Below the pieces are notes generated by a model. The model was given only the letters and a program-made list of their open reading frames with translations, did no database searches and was not told the DNA's origin. From Pseudomonas silesiensis (GTDB lineage Bacteria > Pseudomonadota > Gammaproteobacteria > Pseudomonadales > Pseudomonadaceae): a stretch of DNA of 64,000 nucleotides. Of the stretch, positions 18,503 to 25,811 are shown in pieces. The position numbers and the translations under genes are program-made. Every line of letters starts with the position of its first letter. The first letter of the stretch is position 1. The stretch lies in the NCBI RefSeq assembly GCF_001661075.1, contig NZ_CP014870.1, positions 4,174,501 through 4,238,500 on the forward strand, in the 5' to 3' direction.

Positions 18503-20071
18503 ATGACTGAACAAACCAACAACACGCTGCTGCCTCGTGGCGTCAACGCCGCCCACTTCCAGCAAGCCATCGCCAAGTTCCGCACCTTGCTCGGCGAGGA
18601 CAATGTCCTGATCAAGGACGATCAACTGATCCCCTACGCCAAGATCATGATGGCCGTGGACAATGCCGGGCACACACCCTCCGCTGCTGTCACCGCGACC
18701 ACCGTCGAACAGGTGCAAGGCGTGGTGAAGATCTGCAATGAACACAAGATCCCGGTGTGGACCATCTCCACCGGTCGCAACTTCGGCTACGGCTCCGCAG
18801 CGCCCGGTCAGCGTGGCCAGATCATTCTCGACCTGAAAAAAATGAACAAGATCCTCCATGTCGATCCCGAGCTGTGTACCGCCCTGGTCGAGCCGGGGGT
18901 GACCTACCAGCAGCTGTACGACTATATCCAGGAACACAACCTGCCCTTGATGCTGTCGTTCTCCGCGCCGTCGGCCATCGCCGGACCGCTGGGCAACACG
19001 ATGGATCGCGGCGTGGGCTACACGCCTTACGGCGAGCACTTCATGATGCAGTGCGGCATGGAAGTGGTGCTGGCCAACGGCGACGTCTACCGCACCGGCA
19101 TGGGCGGCGTTAAGGGCGACAACGCCTGGCAGGTATTCAAGTGGGGCTACGGCCCGACCCTGGACGGCATGTTCACCCAGGCGAACTACGGTATCTGCAC
19201 CAAGATGGGTTTCTGGTTGATGCCCAAACCACCGGTGTTCAAGCCGTTCGAGATCAAGTTCGAGAACGAGTCGGACATCGCCGAGATCGTCGAATTCATC
19301 CGCCCGCTGCGCATCGCCCAGGTCATCCCCAACTCGGTGGTGATCGCCGGCGTACTGTGGGAGGCCTCCACCTGCAATACCCGCCGCTCCGACTACACCC
19401 TCGAGCCCGGCGCGACCTCCGACGCGATCCTCAAGCAGATTCAGAAAGACAAGAACCTCGGCGCCTGGAACGTCTACGCCGCGCTGTACGGCACTCAGGA
19501 ACAGGTCGACGTCAACTGGAACATCGTCAAGGGCGCACTCAAGCAACTGGGCAAGGGCCGGCTCGTCACTCAGGAAGAGGCCGGTGACACCCAGCCCTTC
19601 AAATACCGCGCCCAATTGATGTCGGGTGTACCGAACCTGCAGGAGTTCGGCCTGTACAACTGGCGTGGCGGCGGCGGTTCCATGTGGTTCGCACCGGTGA
19701 GCCAGGCCCGGGGCAGCGAATGCGACAAACAGCAGGCGCTGGCCAAGAAGACGCTCAACAAACACGGCCTGGACTACGTCGGCGAGTTCATCGTCGGCTG
19801 GCGCGACATGCACCACGTCATCGACGTGCTGTACGACCGCACCAACCCCGAAGAGACCCTGCGCGCCAACGCCTGCTTTGCCGAATTGCTGGATGTATTC
19901 GAGCAGGAAGGCTACGCCGTGTACCGCGTCAACACCGCCTTCCAGGAGCGCGTGGCGCAGAGTTACGGCCCGGTCAAACGCAAGCTTGAACATGCGATCA
20001 AGCGTGCCCTGGACCCGAACAACATTCTGGCACCGGGCAAATCCGGCATCGACCTCGCCAACCCATTCTGA
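18503..20071 (+). CDS. pchF: 4-cresol dehydrogenase (hydroxylating) flavoprotein subunit (PchF)
   Basis: The 522-residue protein is a vanillyl-alcohol-oxidase-type flavoenzyme. The PP-loop FAD domain is visible (VWTISTGRNFGYGSAAPGQR, about residues 86-105), as is SAPSAIAGPLGNTMDRGVGYT. Tyr385 in GLYNWRGGGG corresponds to the tyrosine (Tyr384) that binds FAD covalently in P. putida p-cresol methylhydroxylase. With PchC it hydroxylates the methyl group of 4-cresol and oxidises the alcohol to 4-hydroxybenzaldehyde. Eugenol hydroxylases are close relatives, but length, sequence and gene order favour PchF. No N-terminal signal is seen, so export probably depends on a partner. Confidence 0.92.
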   Translation: MTEQTNNTLLPRGVNAAHFQQAIAKFRTLLGEDNVLIKDDQLIPYAKIMMAVDNAGHTPSAAVTATTVEQVQGVVKICNEHKIPVWTISTGRNFGYGSAAPGQRGQIILDLKKMNKILHVDPELCTALVEPGVTYQQLYDYIQEHNLPLMLSFSAPSAIAGPLGNTMDRGVGYTPYGEHFMMQCGMEVVLANGDVYRTGMGGVKGDNAWQVFKWGYGPTLDGMFTQANYGICTKMGFWLMPKPPVFKPFEIKFENESDIAEIVEFIRPLRIAQVIPNSVVIAGVLWEASTCNTRRSDYTLEPGATSDAILKQIQKDKNLGAWNVYAALYGTQEQVDVNWNIVKGALKQLGKGRLVTQEEAGDTQPFKYRAQLMSGVPNLQEFGLYNWRGGGGSMWFAPVSQARGSECDKQQALAKKTLNKHGLDYVGEFIVGWRDMHHVIDVLYDRTNPEETLRANACFAELLDVFEQEGYAVYRVNTAFQERVAQSYGPVKRKLEHAIKRALDPNNILAPGKSGIDLANPF

Positions 20072-20081
20072 TGACGCTTGA

Positions 20082-20114
20082 GGCCCCGCCAGGTCTGCCC
20101 TGGCGAGGCTTTTT
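20082..20114 (+). terminator. rho-independent terminator after pchF
   Basis: GGCCCCGCCAGG and CCTGGCGAGGC arms pair around TCTGC and are followed directly by TTTTT. It closes the pchACXF operon just before the convergent DUF3616 gene. Confidence 0.85.
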
Positions 20115-20126
20115 CAGCGGTAGTGG

Positions 20127-21218
20127 CTAATCCAGGATGAACAGGTCCCCTTCCACATCCGTATCGCCGTGTTTACGACTCTGCGCCGCAGAGTCGTAGA
20201 CGATCATCAGAACCTCCCCAGGCTGCTCGCCCGACTGGAACAGACACATGCCCTCAGCGTGATCGTTGCCCTGCCCGAAAGGCACCTCCAGCACCTTCTC
20301 CAATTGATCGGTGAAGACCACGCTTTCCTTATCCGACGCAAAACCGCCGCGCCAGCGCAAGACCGTTACCGGACCGTCCAGGTCCATCGTGGGCCCCGCC
20401 AGGATCAGCAGATCGTCACCGCTAGTGCACAGGTCACGCAAGCCCAGGCCATTGAGCGCGAAGAAGTGCTTGCGGTAGCGGCGCCCATCCGGACCGATCT
20501 TCTTCAGCACCAGCGTGTCAGTCGAGGCGTCGTTCAGCTCGGGTTCTATCTCCAGCAACACAGCCCAGCCGCGTAGCACCGGTCCACGCAGCCCCAGCAG
20601 AAGGCGCGATCCGATCACCGCCAACCCTTCGATATCGAAGCCGTTGTCCTTACCCGGGATACGCAGGAAGTCGCGTAGCTGAGGATCTTCAGCAATGGCC
20701 GCGGTCAGGTCGTTACCGGTTTCGTTGCCCTGCAGTTGCGCCGCTGTACGTCCATCGGCATCCACTTTCCTGGCGAGTACATAGCTGTCGTTCTGCTGCA
20801 CCACAGGGATGCGGGCCAGCAGAAAACGATTGCCGTCCGCCTCTACCGTCGACAGGCGCTTGATATTCTTCTGTGCAGAAGTGCCGGCCTCGGCTTTCTT
20901 TCGCTTCAGGCTATGGGAGCCCACCACCCAGAGGTAACCACTGTCAGGGACATAGGCCAAGCCCTCGATATCGATCTCGGCGTCTTGTTTGGGTATGGGC
21001 AGATCCAGATATTCCAGGAGCGGAAACGATTGGTGCTCGTCGCACCTTACGACGCCGCCGGGCGCAGCAGCCTGGATTTTCAGGCGTTCCAGGCTCGTGG
21101 TTTCGTCATTGGCCACCCAGAGTGTGTCGTCAATCTGCTGAGCGACCGAAAGGCCATTGCGCAACGACGCAAACGCCGGATCAAAGCTCAACAGCGCAAA
21201 ATTGCTTCGGTGGCTCAT
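20127..21218 (-). CDS. DUF3616 domain protein
   Basis: A 363-residue protein of the DUF3616 family. It reads like a beta-propeller or esterase-like fold, with repeated blade motifs (DIEGLAYVPDSGYLWVVGSHS; FDIEGLAVIGSRLLLGLRGPV; LGLRDLCTSGDDLLILAGPTMDLDG; HAEGMCLF) of the type D/A-E-G-L/M. There is no signal peptide. The function is unknown; related phytase-like and esterase-like propellers bind calcium. The gene is convergent with pchF and divergent from the alginate lyase. A broken copy of this gene lies at 1443-1545. Confidence 0.8.
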   Translation of the reverse strand: MSHRSNFALLSFDPAFASLRNGLSVAQQIDDTLWVANDETTSLERLKIQAAAPGGVVRCDEHQSFPLLEYLDLPIPKQDAEIDIEGLAYVPDSGYLWVVGSHSLKRKKAEAGTSAQKNIKRLSTVEADGNRFLLARIPVVQQNDSYVLARKVDADGRTAAQLQGNETGNDLTAAIAEDPQLRDFLRIPGKDNGFDIEGLAVIGSRLLLGLRGPVLRGWAVLLEIEPELNDASTDTLVLKKIGPDGRRYRKHFFALNGLGLRDLCTSGDDLLILAGPTMDLDGPVTVLRWRGGFASDKESVVFTDQLEKVLEVPFGQGNDHAEGMCLFQSGEQPGEVLMIVYDSAAQSRKHGDTDVEGDLFILD

Positions 21219-21250
21219 GGGCGGTCTCCTGTCTGTATGGCGCGGCGCGC

Positions 21251-21429
21251 CGGTTATTCAGAACCGGCTTCTGAGCCTGTTCTTCGTTCAGTGCATGCAC
21301 TCATCCTAGCCGACCCGTCCGCCGCTGATGGCTCAGGTCCCTTCGCTGCAGTTGCAACGCAACTCGAATTAGTTCCATCAACTTCAAAATTAGCCGACCA
21401 ACGGTAACCCTTGCAGGCACAAAGCCTGC
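21251..21429. other. intergenic region 21219-21569 with two hairpins
   Basis: The 350-bp divergent gap holds two perfect stems: CCGGTT-ATTCAG-AACCGG (21251-21268) and TGCAGGC-ACAAA-GCCTGCA (21411-21429). Neither is followed by a U-tract. The palindrome GGCGCGCC lies in the leader of the DUF3616 gene. No gene is seen in the gap. Confidence 0.4.
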
Positions 21430-21569
21430 AATAACCACCTCGACGATCATTTGACGTCAATCTACCGCCATACGGTTTTCCTGATCAGCAGACCCAATTG
21501 ACACAGCTCAATAGCGTCGGTTCGAGCGCAACTGTGGCCGCAACATTCCCCGCATAAAGGATTATTGAC

Positions 21570-22253
21570 ATGATCGACCTTGCCACCTGGAATTTAAGCA
21601 TCCCTGAAGGCAGCCCACCGGCTACCATAGAAACGCCTCGACTGGCGCATGGCTTCAAGGGCCAGTATTTCAGTTCTGACGCCGCTACCCTTTCCTTCTG
21701 GGCACCTGTAACCGGTTCCAGGACGGCTAACGCTATTTACCCGCGCAGCGAGTTGCGGGAAACCTATAGCGATGGAAGGCTGCGCAACTGGCAGTATTCA
21801 GCGGCGGATAACATTCTGCGGGCAAATCTGACCATCAATCAGGTGCCCAGCACCGGCAAGATCGTGATTGGTCAGATTCACAACAAGGACAGCAACAGCC
21901 CCATGGTGAAGCTGGAATACCAATACAAAAAGTCGGCTTCGACGGGAAACATTGTCGCCAAGGTGCGCATGCGCCCCGACGATGAAGAGGGCCAGGTCAT
22001 TACCATTGCGACGGGTGTGCCGCTCGACCGCAACTTTTCCTACCAGCTCCACCTCAGCCCGAAGGGCGCGCTGGGCATCAGCGCAGCAGGAAACAACTGG
22101 AGAACCACCATCGACCCGAGCTGGAAGACCAAACCACTGTATTTCAAAGCGGGTGCGTATGTGCAGGACAACACCGGCTATCCCACCGAGGGCGGAAAAG
22201 TGACGTTCAGGATGCTGGAGATCCAACACAACATTAAGAAGTCGAGTCTTTAG
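21570..22253 (+). CDS. polysaccharide lyase family 7 (alginate lyase)
   Basis: A 227-residue single-domain PL7 enzyme. The three family blocks are present: R-S-E-L-R-E (catalytic arginine) near residue 62, the Q-I-H motif (catalytic histidine) in IVIGQIHNKDS near 97, and YFKAGAYVQD near 192 with the catalytic tyrosine. It would cleave alginate by beta-elimination. There is no signal peptide, as also in the P. aeruginosa homologue PA1167, so export or a cytoplasmic role is open. It appears monocistronic and is unrelated to the catabolic neighbours. Confidence 0.93.
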   Translation: MIDLATWNLSIPEGSPPATIETPRLAHGFKGQYFSSDAATLSFWAPVTGSRTANAIYPRSELRETYSDGRLRNWQYSAADNILRANLTINQVPSTGKIVIGQIHNKDSNSPMVKLEYQYKKSASTGNIVAKVRMRPDDEEGQVITIATGVPLDRNFSYQLHLSPKGALGISAAGNNWRTTIDPSWKTKPLYFKAGAYVQDNTGYPTEGGKVTFRMLEIQHNIKKSSL

Positions 22254-22335
22254 GTCACTACCGTTGGCACGCCGAACCGAAGGGTTTATCGACGTTTCGA
22301 GGAGGCACATCGGCAATCAGTGACTATGCTTTCCC

Positions 22336-22364
22336 GGGAGCAACGCGCTCGCTGCGTTGCTCCC
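22336..22364. other. perfect 11-bp stem-loop
   Basis: GGGAGCAACGC and GCGTTGCTCCC pair around the 7-base loop GCTCGCT. There is no U-tract. It lies between the PL7 gene and the next gene and may be an intergenic mobile hairpin or mRNA-stabilising element. Confidence 0.55.
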
Positions 22365-22390
22365 TCAGCCATCACATGGAAAGCAGGTCT

Positions 22391-22969
22391 ATGAAACCGA
22401 TCCGGTCCTTTGCTCATGCTGTTGCCCTCGCCTCACTCATGTCCACCGCCAGCTTTGCGGCCCATGCAGCCGATGTGCCGCTGGGCAGTGCCGCTCTGGA
22501 GAGTCACATCACGACGCGCGTACTGGCTGTCGATGCGGCGAACTATCAGGTCACCGTGGAAGGTCCCGACAAAAGCCAGGTACCCATCCAGCTCACCGAC
22601 GAGGCCAAAGCCCTGCACAACCTGAAGGTCGGCGATAAGGTCGATATAAATGTTACCCGCTCGGTTGCCTACACGCTCGACACTGATGTCAACGGCGATA
22701 GAGGTGTCAGCACCAAATCAGCGATTACCCGCGCCGACAAGAACAACCCCAATCCGGGCGGTGAGGCGTTTCGTCAGGTCAAGGTCACGTCGAAGATCAC
22801 CCACATTGACTTGAAAAAGCATGAAGTGACCTTGCTTCCTCCAGAAGGCAAAGTGAAAGTTGTCAAGGTCGAGGACCCCGATCTGCAGGCCCGCATGAAG
22901 AACCTCAAGGTCGGTCAGACGGTCGACGCCATCTACACCGAAGTGCTGGATATCAAAACCTCACGCTAG
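22391..22969 (+). CDS. periplasmic protein of unknown function
   Basis: Start at 22391 after AGG; an earlier in-frame ATG at 22376 lacks a ribosome site. The 192-residue product has a signal peptide (cleavage AHA-ADVP) and then two similar beta-rich halves. Each contains a strand pattern ending in a K-V-G-x-x-V-D turn (NLKVGDKVDINVT near 85; NLKVGQTVDAIYTEV near 178), suggesting a tandem OB/DUF1344-like fold. No catalytic residues are recognised. Similar small exported proteins are common in pseudomonads and of unknown role. Confidence 0.75.
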   Translation: MKPIRSFAHAVALASLMSTASFAAHAADVPLGSAALESHITTRVLAVDAANYQVTVEGPDKSQVPIQLTDEAKALHNLKVGDKVDINVTRSVAYTLDTDVNGDRGVSTKSAITRADKNNPNPGGEAFRQVKVTSKITHIDLKKHEVTLLPPEGKVKVVKVEDPDLQARMKNLKVGQTVDAIYTEVLDIKTSR

Positions 22970-23206
22970 CAACGTGCGCTGACCAGAGAAGGCCTCGCCG
23001 AAGACAATCCGCACAGTGCTGTGATTGCACACTCTGGTTGGCGATCCGTCCCACCTTGCCGACCGGGACCGGTTATCCCCGTCCCGGTCACAAACAAACA
23101 GTCGTTGATGACAGCATCTGACAAAAGACCGCAGTTCAGATTTGTCTCTCTGCTGGACTGCTCTACGCTCTACGACAGGACGTCCCGCCTATAGGTGGTC
23201 GCTAAA

Positions 23207-23641
23207 TTGAACGAATTCATTCCTGACGCTGTGCGGTTGTCGCAAATCTTTTCACAAGCAACAGCTCCAACGTTTTTCCTCGGTGCAATAGCTGCGTTCG
23301 TTTCGTTAATGACTTCGAGGTTATCAGTTGTCATCGACCGTACACGGGTACTCAATGCGATCCCCGAAGACGACCAGCGGCGTGCGCACCTCAGGGCCGA
23401 TCTGGAGCGATTGAGGCGGCGGGCTGAATTATTAAACGCTGGTATCCTGTCTTCTTTGCGCGGCGGACTTTGCGCCACCCTGCTGCTCGCTGTCATCTTT
23501 TTAACTGAGTTCATGGGTTTCAAGTACGCCTATGGTGCCGGCCTTCTTTTTGTAATAGCCACATACTTCCTCGGTGTGGGTCTGTTTCGCTTCGCCCAAG
23601 AAGCTAAAATCAGTGTCAGTGCGGCGGATGAGCACCTTTGA
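23207..23641 (+). CDS. DUF2721 membrane protein
   Basis: TTG at 23207 is preferred because AGGTGG (23193-23198) precedes it at a proper distance; the GTG at 23195 lies inside that site. The roughly 144-residue protein has a DUF2721 pattern: ATAPTFFLGAIAAFVSLMTSRLSVVIDRTR, a charged helix rich in R/E/L, then two hydrophobic segments (GGLCATLLLAVIFLTEFMG and GAGLLFVIATYFLGVGLF). It is an inner-membrane protein of unknown function. The 240 bases upstream contain no gene. Confidence 0.8.
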   Translation: MNEFIPDAVRLSQIFSQATAPTFFLGAIAAFVSLMTSRLSVVIDRTRVLNAIPEDDQRRAHLRADLERLRRRAELLNAGILSSLRGGLCATLLLAVIFLTEFMGFKYAYGAGLLFVIATYFLGVGLFRFAQEAKISVSAADEHL

Positions 23642-23741
23642 CCGATTCAAATTCCGGGTGCCTAGTCCCGAGGCACTGTCCCATACGCGGCACACGGCCA
23701 CATCAAATCTGGTCCTGTAGACGGTACGGCCTCGGGGAATT

Positions 23742-23787
23742 GGTTAATCCGATTGCGACTAAGCCTTAGTGCTTATCGTGATTAACC
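23742..23787. other. long imperfect palindrome
   Basis: Outer arms GGTTAATC/GATTAACC are perfect and the centre ACTAAG-C-CTTAGT is perfect; CGAT/ATCG pairs lie between. About 18 of 22 positions pair over 46 bp. It lies 79-125 bp upstream of the PpiC gene and could be an operator pair or a terminator for the DUF2721 gene. Confidence 0.5.
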
Positions 23788-23865
23788 TTGGTGGAAAGTT
23801 CCAATTCAGCAGCAATACTCCACTGTGCTCGAAAACCATTCGAGTATAGCGTGGGGTAACAAGTC

Positions 23866-24774
23866 ATGAGCTTAGGCGTCTGCGAAGTGAAAGAGTCTCG
23901 TCTTTCGTTGATCAAGCGATGCCTTCGCCAGCCGCTATTGCACTTTCTAATCGCCGGTTTTGCACTCTTTGTGCTGTACGGAGGTTTGCACCGTTCACCC
24001 CTCAATCAAGCTGCGCAACGCATCGAAATTACCCCTCAAGTTGTTCAGCGGATCGCGATTTCCTGGCTGGCACGATGGCAACGACCCGCATCGGAGCAAC
24101 AGTTGCAGGGCATGATTGATGAATATGTGAAAGAGGAAATCCTTTTTCGCGAAGCGCTGAAACTTGGCCTGGATAAAGACGACACCATCATTCGCCGCCG
24201 ACTGGCGCAAAAAATGGATTTCCTCGCAGAGGATGTAGCGTCGCTTCGCGAACCTGCACCCGGTGTACTTGAAGCTTGGTACAACCAGCATCAGGACCAA
24301 TATGCCCCACCGCCACTTGCAACCTTCCGTCATTTGTTCTTCGCAATGGACACACGCGGCTCGGATGCGCAAGTGCAGGCTCAGGCTGCATTAAGTGGCC
24401 TGACAGACAAAAACAGTGGTGAAGGCGATGCCTTCATGTTTGAAAGCGCCTACACAGAACAATCCCAGGATCAGGTGGCGCGGGTCTTTGGTTCAACGTT
24501 CGCCATTTCATTGTTCAAGCAAACGCCGGGTAGTTGGGTGGGGCCTGTGGAGTCAGGTTTTGGTTGGCATCTGGTGTGGATTGATACGCTGGCCAAACCA
24601 CCGGCACCGCCCTTCGAAACCGTGGCCCAGCAGGTCAAGTCCGATTGGTTGTCCAGGCAACGCAGCGAATCGAAACGCGCCAATTTCGATGCCCTGAAAG
24701 CACGCTATGAGGTCGTGGTGATAATGCCGGAGTCGACCAGCGGGATTGCCTCCACTCAAACGGGGCAGCCGTGA
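23866..24774 (+). CDS. membrane-anchored peptidyl-prolyl isomerase (PpiC/parvulin type)
   Basis: A 302-residue protein with one N-terminal membrane anchor (LLHFLIAGFALFVLYGG, about residues 24-41), a SurA/PrsA-like helical region (MIDEYVKEEILFREALKLGLDKDDTIIRRRLAQKM) and a C-terminal parvulin fold (FRHLFFAMDT; PGSWVGPVESGFGWHLVWID). It probably assists folding of exported proteins in the periplasm. The stop overlaps the start of the HupE gene, so it may be a dedicated chaperone for that operon, including the large exported DUF3604 protein (inference). Confidence 0.85.
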   Translation: MSLGVCEVKESRLSLIKRCLRQPLLHFLIAGFALFVLYGGLHRSPLNQAAQRIEITPQVVQRIAISWLARWQRPASEQQLQGMIDEYVKEEILFREALKLGLDKDDTIIRRRLAQKMDFLAEDVASLREPAPGVLEAWYNQHQDQYAPPPLATFRHLFFAMDTRGSDAQVQAQAALSGLTDKNSGEGDAFMFESAYTEQSQDQVARVFGSTFAISLFKQTPGSWVGPVESGFGWHLVWIDTLAKPPAPPFETVAQQVKSDWLSRQRSESKRANFDALKARYEVVVIMPESTSGIASTQTGQP

Positions 24775-25772
24775 TGAGGCGTACGGTCTGGCTGCTGTGG
24801 GTGCTTTTGTTCATGGGGCAGGCGGCCATGGCCCATGAGTCCCGCCCCGCTTACCTGGAAATCAACGAAACGGCCGCCGGGCGCTATAGCGTACTGTGGC
24901 GCACGCCGGTGCTTTCAGGCATGCGATTGCCGATCGCGCTCCGGTTTGCCGAAGGTGTGCGAACCCTCATTGAACCCGTGGAAAGCGAACTGAACGACTC
25001 ACTGATCGAACGCCGGATCATTGACACCGGTCCCGCAGGATTAATCGGGCAACGCATCGAATTTGTCGGCCTGCAAGCGAGCATCACCGATGTGCTGGTG
25101 CGTGTGTCGCGCCTGGACGGCAGCCTGACGACCACCCTCGTCCACCCCGCGCAACCCTGGATAGAAATCGCCGCCACGCCGGGAGCGTTCTCGGTGGCCG
25201 GTACTTTTCTGGCCCATGGCATTCAACACATCCTGGGCGGTTTCGATCACCTGCTGTTTGTCTTCGGTCTGCTGCTGCTGGTGCGCAACGGCTGGATGCT
25301 GGTGAAAACCATCACCGCATTCACCCTCGCCCATTCCATCACCCTGGCGCTCGCTGTACTGGGTGCGGTACGGCTTCCCGGCCCGCCCGTCGAAGCGACG
25401 ATCGCGCTGAGCATACTGTTGCTGGCCGTTGAAATCGCCCGCAAGAACCGTGGTGAAATCAGTTTCACCCTCCAATGGCCATGGGTGGTGGCGTTCTGTT
25501 TTGGCTTGTTGCACGGCTTTGGTTTTGCCGGTGCGCTGGCGCAAATTGGCTTGCCGCAACGTGACCTGCCCTTGGCGCTGTTCACCTTCAATGTCGGCGT
25601 GGAAATCGGTCAGTTGATGTTCGTCGCCGCTGTGCTGAGCCTTCGCGCACTGTTGCTGCGTTTTCGACGGGCACGGCCCACGCTCCTGTATGCCCGACCG
25701 GTTGCGTCTTACGGGTTGGGAACGCTGGCTGCTTTCTGGTTTTTCGAGAGCGTCTCGGGTTTCTGGAGCTGA
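24774..25772 (+). CDS. HupE/UreJ-family membrane protein
   Basis: The ATG at 24774 (or GTG at 24771) overlaps the upstream stop. The 332-residue protein has a signal peptide (cleavage AMA-HESR), an extracytoplasmic domain of about 130 residues, then about six membrane segments with HupE/UreJ signatures: GIQHILGGFDHLLFVFGLLLL, FTLAHSITLALAVL and FGLLHGFGFAGAL. Histidines in these segments resemble metal (nickel or other) ligands of HupE proteins. It lies between a PpiC chaperone and the DUF3604 protein. The transported metal is not known. Confidence 0.85.
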   Translation: MRRTVWLLWVLLFMGQAAMAHESRPAYLEINETAAGRYSVLWRTPVLSGMRLPIALRFAEGVRTLIEPVESELNDSLIERRIIDTGPAGLIGQRIEFVGLQASITDVLVRVSRLDGSLTTTLVHPAQPWIEIAATPGAFSVAGTFLAHGIQHILGGFDHLLFVFGLLLLVRNGWMLVKTITAFTLAHSITLALAVLGAVRLPGPPVEATIALSILLLAVEIARKNRGEISFTLQWPWVVAFCFGLLHGFGFAGALAQIGLPQRDLPLALFTFNVGVEIGQLMFVAAVLSLRALLLRFRRARPTLLYARPVASYGLGTLAAFWFFESVSGFWS

Positions 25773-25811
25773 GTTGCACCCTGTCACTGCCGTATTCCGG
25801 AGATGTGGAAT

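Noticed and set aside
20127..20160. Idea that the DUF3616 gene belongs to the pch operon
   Set aside because: It is on the opposite strand and separated by a terminator hairpin with U-tract at 20082-20114.
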